Shown here: positions 8,843-16,648 of the stretch, one piece after another
Layout: each line of letters starts with the position of its first letter
How positions within the stretch are numbered: position 1 is the stretch's first letter
From: Goleter apudmare HA4340-LM2
Lineage (GTDB): Bacteria; Cyanobacteriota; Cyanobacteriia; Cyanobacteriales; Nostocaceae
Direction: 5' to 3'
Assembly: GCA_019359495.1 (NCBI GenBank)
Contig: JAHHHF010000077.1
Coordinates: 1-64,000 of the forward strand
Length of the DNA: 64,000 bases
Notes under the pieces: generated by a model
Database searches by the model: none
Seen by the model: the letters and a program-made list of their open reading frames with translations, nothing else
Told to the model about the DNA's origin: nothing
Made by a program: the position numbers and the translations under genes

Positions 8843-9928
8843 TTAATATATTTTGTTTGATTTACTGGCTCTGAGCTGTCCACAAGCAGCATCAGCTTCT
8901 AAACCACGAGAATAGCGGACGCTAACAGCAATTTGTTGCTGCTTGAGAATATTAGCAAAAGCTTGAATGCGATCGCTACTAGGACGTTTGTAATCTACTT
9001 CTTGGATGGGATTGTAGGGAATTAAATTGACATGATTTTGGAAACCCCGCAGACATTTCGCTAATTCTAGAGCGTGTTCTGGTAAATCGTTGACACCAGC
9101 GAGCAGGATATATTCAAAAGAGATGCGGCGTCCAGTCATTTCCACATATTCCCGACATTCCGCCAATAAATCTTCTAGAGGATAGGGACGGGCGCTGGGG
9201 ATGAGTTGTTCTCGTAGTGCTTGGTTGGGGGCGTGGAGACTCACCGCTAGAGTAATTTGTAAATGGTGTTGAGCGAGTTGACGGATGCGATCGCGTATCC
9301 CTACCGTAGATAAAGTCAGCGATCGCGCTCCTATACCAACATCCTTATTCAAAGATTTCAAAGCTGCTAATACATGATCAGTATTTAACAACGGTTCACC
9401 CATACCCATGAATACCACATGGCTAACCCGTTGCTGAAAATCTTCCTGTACCGTCAACACCTGATCAACAATTTCATGGCGTCCTAAGTTACGCTTGTAA
9501 CCGCCTTTACCAGTGGCGCAGAAATCACAGGCCATCGGACAACCCACCTGAGTAGAGACGCAAACTGTTAACCGCTTTTCACTGGGTATCCCCACGGTTT
9601 CTACAATTTGCCCGTCTGCGAGTTGCAGGAGGTATTTAACAGTACCATCCCGTGCAACAGATCGGTAGTGTATGGTAGAGCGCCCAACGGGGATATTTGC
9701 TAATTCTGCACGCCAATCTTTCGGGAAAACAGAGATATCAGCAAGCGATCGCACACCTTTGTTATATATCCAATCATGCAGTTGCTTACCCCTGTAACCA
9801 GGTTGTCCCTGTTGCTGCACCCAAGCAGTTAACTCGGCTACGGTTGCACCTAGTAGTGGGGGAATTGCTAGGTCTAATTTTTCTGGAGTGGGTGAGTCAA
9901 GGTGAGAGACAAGGGGCGTAGCAGACAT
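8843..9928 (-). CDS. rlmN: 23S rRNA A2503 / tRNA A37 C2-methyltransferase RlmN
   Basis: RlmN is a radical-SAM enzyme that methylates C2 of A2503 in 23S rRNA (and A37 in some tRNAs) using a methylated Cys intermediate. The 361-residue protein has the radical-SAM cluster motif C-P-M-A-C-D-F-C near residues 129-136, G-E-P-L-L-N near 176, L-S-L-H-A near 230 and the C-terminal catalytic Cys in A-D-A-A-C-G-Q-L near 349. The family's N-terminal accessory domain ([12 protein letters not shown]) is present. Length is normal. It converges with the zinc-ribbon gene and is divergent from the ABC exporter. Confidence 0.97.
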   Translation of the reverse strand: MSATPLVSHLDSPTPEKLDLAIPPLLGATVAELTAWVQQQGQPGYRGKQLHDWIYNKGVRSLADISVFPKDWRAELANIPVGRSTIHYRSVARDGTVKYLLQLADGQIVETVGIPSEKRLTVCVSTQVGCPMACDFCATGKGGYKRNLGRHEIVDQVLTVQEDFQQRVSHVVFMGMGEPLLNTDHVLAALKSLNKDVGIGARSLTLSTVGIRDRIRQLAQHHLQITLAVSLHAPNQALREQLIPSARPYPLEDLLAECREYVEMTGRRISFEYILLAGVNDLPEHALELAKCLRGFQNHVNLIPYNPIQEVDYKRPSSDRIQAFANILKQQQIAVSVRYSRGLEADAACGQLRASKSNKIY

Positions 9929-10068
9929 AAAAAATTACGAGTTAATCCTGGATCTCTATCCTATAGCTTCTTGTTCTGGATTAGGGTTGACTGAGCAGCT
10001 AAATTCTTGAAGAGCGACTACACCGATGTTCAGACAATTACGGGTGTTTTCGCGCTATAAAAATAATA

Positions 10069-11901
10069 ATGAAGATAAAAAAGCAACGAAACGCCCTGCG
10101 TCAATCACTAGCAGTCTTCCGTTATAGCGGTAGAGCTATAGGTCTGGTTTGGACTACTAGCCGCTCTCTGACAATTATACTTGCTACTTTGACTTTAGTG
10201 GCTGGGCTTCTACCCGCAGCGATCGCCTACTTTGGTAAATTAATCGTGGATGCGGTAGTTTTAACGTCTCAAGTTGGACTTAATAACAGTAATTTTGTCA
10301 ATAGTTCTCACCCTTTATTGTATGTAGGCTTAGAAGCGATCGCAGTGGCTTTGTTAGCCGGGAGTCAACGGGGACTTAGCATCTGTCAATCATTGTTACG
10401 GGTATTGCTTGGTCAACGCGTCAATGTACTTATCTTAGAGAAAGCACTCACCCTTGATCTCACCCAGTTTGAAGACTCAGAATTTTATGACAAATTAGCC
10501 AATGCGCGACGAGAAGCTTCAGTTCGTCCCCTATCGTTGGTCAATCGCACCTTTGGTTTAGTGCAAAATGCCCTATCTCTGATTACCTACGGTATTTTGT
10601 TAGTAAATTTTTCTGTTTGGGCAGTGGTAGTGCTAATTTTAGCAGCCATGCCTGCATTCATTGCAGAGACAAAGTTTGCTGGGGAAGCCTTTCGCCTGTT
10701 CAGTTGGCGAGCACCAGAAACCCGCCAACAACACTACTTAGAAAATCTACTGGCGAGAGAAGACTTTGTCACAGAAGTCAAACTTTACCAGTTAGGAGAG
10801 ATGTTGCTGGGGCGTTACCGTGAACTATTTCACCGACTTTACGGCGCAGACCGTGACTTGACGCTGCGGCGGGGATGGTGGGGATATCTGCTCAGTTTAG
10901 TCAGTACAGTTGCCTTTTACATCGCCTATGCTTGGATTGTCTTAGAAACGGTGCAGGGTAGGATTTCTTTGGGAGATATGACAATGTATCTCACAGTTTT
11001 CCGCCAAGGACAGTCTACATTCTCGGCTGCGCTCACTTCTATTGGCGGCATGTATGAAGATAACTTGTATCTATCTAATCTTTACGATTTCCTAGAAGAG
11101 AAAGTACCAACGTCTTGGGGTCAAGCAACTAAAGGTATCAAGCCTCAAGATGGTATCCGATTCGAGAACGTCTGGTTTACTTATCCGGGGAGTTCCCAGC
11201 CGGCTTTAAAGAATATTTCCCTACATTTAAAACCCGGAGAAAAGTTGGCAATTGTTGGTGAAAATGGTTCTGGTAAGACTACGTTAATCAAACTCCTGAC
11301 GCGACTTTACACCCCAGAATCTGGGCGGATTTTACTTGATGGTTTAGACTTGCAAGAGTGGGATGTAGATGTGTTGCGGCGTCGTATTGGTGTGATTTTT
11401 CAGAACTTTGTCCGCTACCAATTCACAGTTGGCGAAAACATTGGCGTCGGTGATGTAGAACATTTAGCAGACACAAATCGCTGGCAAACTGCTGCGGAAA
11501 AAGGTATGGCTGATACTTTCATCAAAGAATTACCTCAAAGTTATCAGATGCAACTTGGGCGATGGTTTAAAGGCGGACAGGAACTTTCTGGAGGACAATG
11601 GCAAAAAATCGCCCTAGCCCGTGCTTTTATGCGAACTCAGGCAGATATTTTAGTGCTAGATGAACCAACATCAGCAATGGACGCCCAGGCAGAGTTTAAT
11701 ATTTTCAATCATTTTCGCACACTGACTCAAAATCAGATGGTATTCTTAATTTCCCATCGTTTCTCTACGGTACGCATGGCTGACAAAATCATAGTTATAG
11801 AAAGCGGGGAAGTTGTAGAACAGGGAACTCACCAAGAGTTGTTAGCCTGTGGGGGACGTTATGCCAAGTTGTTTTGGTTGCAAGCGGTAGGGTATCAGTA
11901 A
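10069..11901 (+). CDS. ABC exporter half-transporter (fused membrane and ATPase domains)
   Basis: A 610-residue type-I exporter subunit: membrane domain in residues ~20-325 with about six segments, then a nucleotide-binding domain. Walker A is G-E-N-G-S-G-K-T-T near 398, the signature is L-S-G-G-Q-W-Q-K near 506, Walker B is I-L-V-L-D-E-P-T-S near 530 and the H-loop is I-S-H-R-F-S near 562. It probably works as a homodimer at the plasma membrane. The substrate cannot be read from the sequence; relatives export lipids, peptides or drugs. The signature's Trp after the second Gln is seen in cyanobacterial relatives of this group. It stands alone, divergent from rlmN. Confidence 0.92.
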   Translation: MKIKKQRNALRQSLAVFRYSGRAIGLVWTTSRSLTIILATLTLVAGLLPAAIAYFGKLIVDAVVLTSQVGLNNSNFVNSSHPLLYVGLEAIAVALLAGSQRGLSICQSLLRVLLGQRVNVLILEKALTLDLTQFEDSEFYDKLANARREASVRPLSLVNRTFGLVQNALSLITYGILLVNFSVWAVVVLILAAMPAFIAETKFAGEAFRLFSWRAPETRQQHYLENLLAREDFVTEVKLYQLGEMLLGRYRELFHRLYGADRDLTLRRGWWGYLLSLVSTVAFYIAYAWIVLETVQGRISLGDMTMYLTVFRQGQSTFSAALTSIGGMYEDNLYLSNLYDFLEEKVPTSWGQATKGIKPQDGIRFENVWFTYPGSSQPALKNISLHLKPGEKLAIVGENGSGKTTLIKLLTRLYTPESGRILLDGLDLQEWDVDVLRRRIGVIFQNFVRYQFTVGENIGVGDVEHLADTNRWQTAAEKGMADTFIKELPQSYQMQLGRWFKGGQELSGGQWQKIALARAFMRTQADILVLDEPTSAMDAQAEFNIFNHFRTLTQNQMVFLISHRFSTVRMADKIIVIESGEVVEQGTHQELLACGGRYAKLFWLQAVGYQ

Positions 11902-12080
11902 ATTTGAGTCAAGGGTCAAGGGAGAAAAGTTAATAATGATTGCGCCTTTAAGGCTGGAAATTTATGTTCGTAACACGACGGTTCTTGTTTGGAACACGAC
12001 ATTTGAGGCTTAGAAGTTACAACTTCCAGTTTGAACCTGGACTCTTGACCGTTGACTAAATTATTAGGGAGTAACCACCA

Positions 12081-13652
12081 ATGAACTTGATATCCGAACC
12101 AACAATTCCGGTAAAAATCCAAAAGATGTGTGAACGGGTGAGGTGGAAGCATCCCAGTATTGTACAACGGGGGATTGATCAAACTAGTTTGGTGATTAGC
12201 GATCGCCAGGATCACAATCCTGAATTTTCGTTTATGGTCATTGGTGATACTGGCACAAAGACTCATTACGGTTATCATCCCCAACGACAAGTTGCAGAAC
12301 TGATGCTACCCCACAAGGATGAATGCCGTTTTGTATTGCACACTGGCGATGTGATTTATACAGTAGGCTCTCGTGAATATTACCCTGCCAACTTTATTGA
12401 ACCATACCGTGATTTTTTAGTGGATGGCGATCGCCCCCAGCGTATTGCCTATGACCGCATGGTCTTTAATCAGCCCTTTCTCCCAGTCTTAGGCAACCAT
12501 GATTACTACGATGTGCCCCTGATGTATCGTATAGTTACAGGTAGCACCCTGCAACTACGCCGTCTATTCCGCTACAAAGATTTTGAAATTGGTTGGCATG
12601 GCTCAAATCAAGGTGACGCTTATGCACGAGCATTTTTAGATTACCTAGCAGCACTAACTTCCCCAGAAGAATTACAGCGTCATTTAGACAATCACTACAC
12701 CGCTAAAACTGACACAGGGCGCTGTCTGAGTTACGAACCAGGACAATTCACTCGGCTACCCAATCGCTACTATACTTTCCGTTATGGCGGTATTGACTTT
12801 TTCGCCCTAGATTCCAATACCTTTAATACACCATCACCTTTGCCTGCAACTCAAGCAGGAGACACCAGCCGCCGAGAATTACAAAAGCGTCGCCAAGAAA
12901 TCGACCAAGAAGAAGAGCAAATTTTAGCAACCTGTGACAAACTTAACTCCTATATACCCGCCGAAGCTGAACAACTCGACGACCTCAGCGCTAAATTAGA
13001 CCAAATCAATGAGGTCAAACTCGATATTGAAAAACAACTCGCGTCTCACGACACACCAACTATTGACTTTGAACAACTCGAATGGTTACGTAATCGGTTG
13101 ATTGAATCTTGGAACACCTCCGAAGTGCGTGGACGCATCATCTATTTTCACCATCCACCTTATGTAACGGAAGCAACCAAGTGGAAGCAAGCACAAACCC
13201 TGGCTGTACGCCATCGGCTACGCTGGGTTTTAGAACAAGTGGCGGAAACTTTGGGTTTACAGGTGAAAGAACGTCCCTTAGTTGATTTAATTTTCAGTGG
13301 CCACGCCCACTGCCTAGAATATCTCCGCACAGTTGATACAGGTTACGCCGACTCTCACATCAACTGCATCATCTCCGGTGGTAGCGGTCGCCGTCCCCGC
13401 CGACAAAGACCAGAGGGAACTGAATTGATGGAAACCTTTGCTGATATTCCCCACAGTCCCACCCGCAAAGTTGCAGATTCACTGCTGTATGTAGGTCGCA
13501 GTGGTCACGGTTTCCAAAAGCGATTACCTTACTCAGCCGTGCGAATTGATGTTCAGGACGGTAGTCCACCCAAATTCATCGTTAGACCCTTAATAGCTGA
13601 ACGCGTCGGGGAAAATTGGCACAGTCGCCAGGTTGAGCCTTTTGTTATTTAG
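12081..13652 (+). CDS. Calcineurin-like metallophosphoesterase with a coiled-coil insert
   Basis: A 523-residue protein with the dinuclear-metal phosphoesterase motifs in order: V-I-G-D-T-G near residue 53, H-T-G-D-V-I-Y near 90, L-G-N-H-D-Y near 136, F-H-H-P-P near 355 and S-G-H-A-H near 404. Between the fourth and fifth motifs, about residues 265-330, lies a Glu/Lys/Leu-rich stretch (R-R-E-L-Q-K-R-R-Q-E...L-D-Q-I-N-E-V-K-L-D-I) that reads as a coiled coil inserted in the catalytic fold. No signal peptide, so probably cytoplasmic. Substrate unknown. It starts at ATG 12081 after GGGAG. No operon partner. Confidence 0.88.
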   Translation: MNLISEPTIPVKIQKMCERVRWKHPSIVQRGIDQTSLVISDRQDHNPEFSFMVIGDTGTKTHYGYHPQRQVAELMLPHKDECRFVLHTGDVIYTVGSREYYPANFIEPYRDFLVDGDRPQRIAYDRMVFNQPFLPVLGNHDYYDVPLMYRIVTGSTLQLRRLFRYKDFEIGWHGSNQGDAYARAFLDYLAALTSPEELQRHLDNHYTAKTDTGRCLSYEPGQFTRLPNRYYTFRYGGIDFFALDSNTFNTPSPLPATQAGDTSRRELQKRRQEIDQEEEQILATCDKLNSYIPAEAEQLDDLSAKLDQINEVKLDIEKQLASHDTPTIDFEQLEWLRNRLIESWNTSEVRGRIIYFHHPPYVTEATKWKQAQTLAVRHRLRWVLEQVAETLGLQVKERPLVDLIFSGHAHCLEYLRTVDTGYADSHINCIISGGSGRRPRRQRPEGTELMETFADIPHSPTRKVADSLLYVGRSGHGFQKRLPYSAVRIDVQDGSPPKFIVRPLIAERVGENWHSRQVEPFVI

Positions 13653-13681
13653 CATGGTAGCCTGTGTGAGTCTGCGGTATA

Positions 13682-13857
13682 AGAGGCTGTTTGAAAAGTC
13701 TAAATTCATACCATATCCGGCGATTAGAAATCGCGTCTACACAGACAAAACCCACCTTCGTGGGTTTGAAAGACCTAATTTTACGTTAGTCCGCGCAGGC
13801 GGACTTAGCCTGTGTAGTAGCGAATTATATTCGCCCAAAACTTTTCAAACAGGCTCT
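13682..13857. mobile_element. MITE-like element with 18-bp terminal inverted repeats
   Basis: AGAGGCTGTTTGAAAAGT (13682-13699) is repeated inverted as ACTTTTCAAACAGGCTCT (13840-13857), with one mismatch. Inside, GTCTACACAGAC and GCCTGTGTAGTA form a second pair of arms, with AAACCCACC/GGGTTT and TCCGC/GCGGA hairpins between them. It has no coding capacity and the size (176 bp) fits a miniature element folding as one long hairpin. The same internal words occur widely in Nostoc genomes, as I recall. Confidence 0.75.
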
Positions 13858-13929
13858 AACACAACGCTTGAAATTATCCAATTTCTGGAATTTTTCACCC
13901 CCCTGCTCTCTTGCAGGTTTTATGATCAT

Positions 13930-14021
13930 AGGACTTACGCAAAAAACCTCTCAAACTTTTATGACTCCGTGACCTCTGCGTCTGGAGTGGTGCGATTTTC
14001 CGTAGTCTGTGCGTAAGTCCT
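13930..14021. mobile_element. Small MITE-like element with AGGACTTACGCA termini
   Basis: AGGACTTACGCA (13930-13941) and its exact inverse TGCGTAAGTCCT (14010-14021) bracket 68 bases containing CCTCTGCGTCTGGAG, a sequence also seen at 36621-36640. Non-coding; 92 bp. Confidence 0.7.
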
Positions 14022-14213
14022 GAATTCAGTCTTTAAACATACACGATATGGCTAGAGGTCGTCTACCACTTGCTCATGGGTGAAATATACCCCTGTTGAT
14101 TAGTTGGATATTTCTTAAGGTATCAATTTAAAAAGAAATACAGATTTTCATGGTTATATCTAAAAAATTCTCATAATATTAATGTATATGGTTATTATCC
14201 GATGGTATTTACT

Positions 14214-14240
14214 ACAGCGCCTAATGTCGCTGTTTTTTTT
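14214..14240 (+). terminator. Terminator-like hairpin with no assigned gene
   Basis: ACAGCG (14214-14219) pairs with CGCTGT (14228-14233), followed by seven more T. Nothing coding lies upstream on the plus strand for over 500 bases, so it could end a small RNA. Confidence 0.55.
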
Positions 14241-14352
14241 GCAGATAGTTAAGCTGTACTTAAATTACCTCACTATACTGTTAGGGAATACCAAAAAATA
14301 AATTATCCCTCAGTAGAGAACATCCAAAAACCTCCAGTAAAACAGACATCTT

Positions 14353-14406
14353 AAGTAGCTAGGCAAAAATAAATACCCTCATGAAGTTCAGGAATGGGGC
14401 ATAGAG
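14353..14406 (+). repeat. Partial copy of the AGTAGC-GGCAAAAATAAATA repeat family
   Basis: The words AGTAGCTAGGCAAAAATAAATA and CTCATGAAG and GGGGCATAG match, in reverse orientation, the fuller copies at 42408-42494 and 39756-39840. The left arm of the element is not found here, so the copy looks truncated. Confidence 0.55.
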
Positions 14407-14521
14407 GAAAGCTGATTGCTATAGAAGAATTTTTTACTATCCAAGCCAAAATGGCTACACAGCCAAGGTAAATACCTATATTATTGAATCTTGGTTTACT
14501 GTTCAGAATACTAAGTTTCAT

Positions 14522-14550
14522 TCCCTCCTGAATCCCCTGGAGGGATTTTT
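14522..14550 (+). terminator. Second terminator-like hairpin with no assigned gene
   Basis: TCCCTCC (14522-14528) pairs with GGAGGGA (14539-14545), followed by TTTTT. It is a good intrinsic terminator by shape but no coding frame ends before it. Confidence 0.6.
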
Positions 14551-14930
14551 ATTGGAGAGATACTTGCAATCAGCTGACCGGGTAGCGTTTTTAACCTAAC
14601 CGAAGCATATTGCTTGGTGTACTAGCCATGCAAGGAAGTTGTGTCACCAAGTAAAGTTGCTATATGCCAGTGTTATTTATTTACAGTCATTTTCATAGAA
14701 TCGCTTTCTCAACTAAAACTAGAATAATTGGATTGCAAGATGAATCCTAGTGTCAAAATAACTAGTAATGTTGTTACTAAAGGCAAAAAAATCGGTATTG
14801 AATATTGGTCGCTGGTCACAGCGAAGAATATAAATGACTAACTAAAACACCCTAGAACCACTGCCAAAATCGTTTCGTTCTGGATATTTTCATACTCCTT
14901 GTAAAAAAGAGAAAGAAGAGGCATAAGAGC

Positions 14931-15692
14931 ATGTCAGTATTTAATAGACAAAAACCCCCTGTATTCGAGACAGTTGAAGACGAACGCTTACATCGTCAGC
15001 AACGCCTAGCAGCAGCTTTTCGCCTATTTGCCAGGTTTGGATTTAGCGAGGGTATAGCTGGACATATCACAGCTCGTGATCCGGAGTTTCCTGACCATTT
15101 TTGGGTAAATCCCTTTGGTGTATACTTTGGTCATATCCGAGTCTCTGACCTAATTTTAGTCAACAAAGAGGGCGAAGTTGTCAAAGGCGATCGCCCCGTG
15201 AATGGAGCCGCCTTCGCTATCCACTCCCAAATTCATGAAGCTAGACCCGATGTAGTTGCGGCCGCCCATGCTCATTCCATCTACGGTAAGGCCTGGTCTA
15301 GTTTGGGTCGCCTCCTTGACCCCCTAACTCAAGATGCTTGTGCTTTCTACGAAGACCACAGTGTCTTTAATGAATATACAGGAGTCGTTTTGGATACTTT
15401 AGAAGGCAGGCAGATTGCAGAAACCTTGGGTAATAAAAAAGCTGTCATCTTGCGTAACCACGGACTTTTGACCGTAGGACACACAGTAGACGAAGCAGCT
15501 TGGTGGTTCATCACCTTAGAACGCTCTAGCCAAGCACAACTACTAGCTGAGGCTGCCGGTAGACCCCATATCATTGAGCATGAAACTGCACGCTTAACCC
15601 AAACTCAAGTAGGGTCACACATCGGCGGCTGGTTCAGCTTTCAGCCACTGTATGACAGGATAGCGCGGGAAGAACCAGATTTATTTGAGTAG
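14931..15692 (+). CDS. Class II aldolase/adducin family protein
   Basis: A 253-residue protein of the zinc-dependent class II aldolase/adducin family (L-fuculose-phosphate aldolase fold). Visible: F-S-E-G-I-A-G-H-I-T near residue 39, N-P-F-G near 62, the metal ligands of A-H-A-H-S near 113-117 and the third His in R-N-H-G-L-L-T-V-G near 176-184. The usual catalytic Glu region is V-N-G-A-A-F-A-I-H-S near 88. Many cyanobacterial members are annotated only as 'class II aldolase family'; the substrate is not known. Start ATG 14931 after AAGAAGAGG. It converges with moaE; no pathway partner adjoins. Confidence 0.9.
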   Translation: MSVFNRQKPPVFETVEDERLHRQQRLAAAFRLFARFGFSEGIAGHITARDPEFPDHFWVNPFGVYFGHIRVSDLILVNKEGEVVKGDRPVNGAAFAIHSQIHEARPDVVAAAHAHSIYGKAWSSLGRLLDPLTQDACAFYEDHSVFNEYTGVVLDTLEGRQIAETLGNKKAVILRNHGLLTVGHTVDEAAWWFITLERSSQAQLLAEAAGRPHIIEHETARLTQTQVGSHIGGWFSFQPLYDRIAREEPDLFE

Positions 15693-15728
15693 CGGGGTGT
15701 GGGTGGATAGGCAATCACTCGGGGAGTT

Positions 15729-16214
15729 TTAGCAATTTTCTCCTAACTGTTCACAAGCACCAATACTCACCCAACTGCTAGAACCATCACCCCAGTGTTC
15801 TTTTTTCCAAATGGGCGCGTTATGTTTGAGGGTATCAATCGCATAACGACAAGCCTCAAAAGCCTCACTACGATGAGGACAGCCCACCGCCACTAAAACG
15901 CTGATTTCTCCAACTCGCAAACGCCCGATGCGATGATGAATCACCACGCGATTAATATCAGGCCACAGGGAACGAATATCTGCGGCTATTTGCCAAAATA
16001 TCCGCAACGCCATTGGTTCATAAGCTTGATACTCTAAGGCAACTACGGGTTTACCATCTGTTTGATTGCGAACCATTCCACTCATCAGCACCACTGCACC
16101 ATTGGCTGCATCGTCGGCTTTCGCGTAAATTTCTGCAATAGACAAAGGTACTAAGGTAATCGCAAAGCTGTCTACAGCTTTGGGTTTAATGGGAGGGGTT
16201 AATGTATTTGTCAC
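15729..16214 (-). CDS. moaE: Molybdopterin synthase catalytic subunit MoaE
   Basis: MoaE, with the sulfur carrier MoaD, converts cyclic pyranopterin monophosphate to molybdopterin. The 161-residue protein shows G-M-V-R-N near 46, L-E-Y-Q-A-Y near 60-65, V-V-I-H-H-R-I-G near 90, E-A-F-E-A-C-R near 118 and the active-site region P-I-W-K-K-E-H-W near 134-141. The start is GTG 16214. MoaD and the other Mo-cofactor genes are not adjacent. The product is needed by the molybdenum-containing xanthine dehydrogenase encoded at 23710-26310, a functional though not operonic link. Confidence 0.95.
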   Translation of the reverse strand: MTNTLTPPIKPKAVDSFAITLVPLSIAEIYAKADDAANGAVVLMSGMVRNQTDGKPVVALEYQAYEPMALRIFWQIAADIRSLWPDINRVVIHHRIGRLRVGEISVLVAVGCPHRSEAFEACRYAIDTLKHNAPIWKKEHWGDGSSSWVSIGACEQLGENC

Positions 16215-16400
16215 AAGAAAATTCCTATGATTTGACTAAAATAATTACTAGTGGCGTTGTGGCAATTTTCTAGGATGTTGGACAACTCAGTTTAATGCAC
16301 CTGACTCCATAGTCAGTGCCTTTGGGCGTCCACACACCCTTGTATCTGAGAGGTAGTAAGTTTAGCTACACAGTAAATACTTTAGATAAATAGGGTTCTG

Positions 16401-16536
16401 TACAAAATTTTAACGGCAATTGATGGCACTGAAGCCATAACACTTTACGCTCAACATCAGGATAAAATTAGTGCGGCAATTTATAGATGGAGCCACAACC
16501 ATTCAAACATTACGAAAGATGAATCCAATGGTATAG
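16401..16536 (+). pseudogene. Relic of a receiver domain
   Basis: In one frame 16401-16465 reads Y-K-I-L-T-A-I-D-G-T-E-A-I-T-L-Y-A-Q-H-Q-D-K-I-S, and after a shift of frame 16485-16533 reads D-G-A-T-T-I-Q-T-L-R-K-M-N-P-M-V. These match, in order, the last receiver domain of the hybrid kinase at 20149-22044 ([17 protein letters not shown] and [14 protein letters not shown]). The segment with the phosphoacceptor Asp is deleted and there is no start codon or beginning of the domain. It is a decayed fragment, probably left when a kinase gene was lost. Confidence 0.75.
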
Positions 16537-16599
16537 GGGCAGCCCTGCTCGACTAGAGTTCCCCGGCATATAACAAGTGGCGTCATAGGGTATGGGATA

Positions 16600-16648
16600 A
16601 ATGACAAATAACTAATAACCAATAACCAATAACCAATAATAAATGACT
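16600..16648 (+). repeat. Heptanucleotide tandem array running into a start codon
   Basis: Seven successive 7-base units of the form AATRAYN (AATGACA, AATAACT, AATAACC three times, AATAATA, AATGACT) end inside the first codons of the kinase gene; the ATG at 16643-16645 belongs to the last unit. This is the STRR kind of short repeat known from heterocystous cyanobacteria. Confidence 0.85.

Larger units (their letters stand above)
13653..14930. other. Repeat-rich 1.3-kb intergenic region
   Basis: No supported gene. It holds two palindromic elements (13682-13857, 13930-14021), a partial copy of a third repeat family (14353-14406), and two hairpins followed by T-runs (14214-14240 and 14522-14551) that do not end any visible gene. 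A 33-codon frame near 14740-14841 is unconvincing. The last ~90 bases should hold the promoter of the aldolase-family gene. Confidence 0.6.

Noticed and set aside
11916-12290. Minus-strand frame of 124 codons around the start of the phosphoesterase gene
   Set aside because: Antisense to a well-supported gene and its leader; no motif.
13633-14016. Plus-strand open frame of 127 codons after the phosphoesterase gene
   Set aside because: It overlaps the end of the phosphoesterase and runs across two palindromic elements; the translation has no domain character and reflects repeat DNA.
14740-14841. 33-codon plus-strand frame (M-N-P-S-V-K-I-T) before the aldolase-family gene
   Set aside because: No ribosome binding site, no recognisable feature and low-complexity surroundings.
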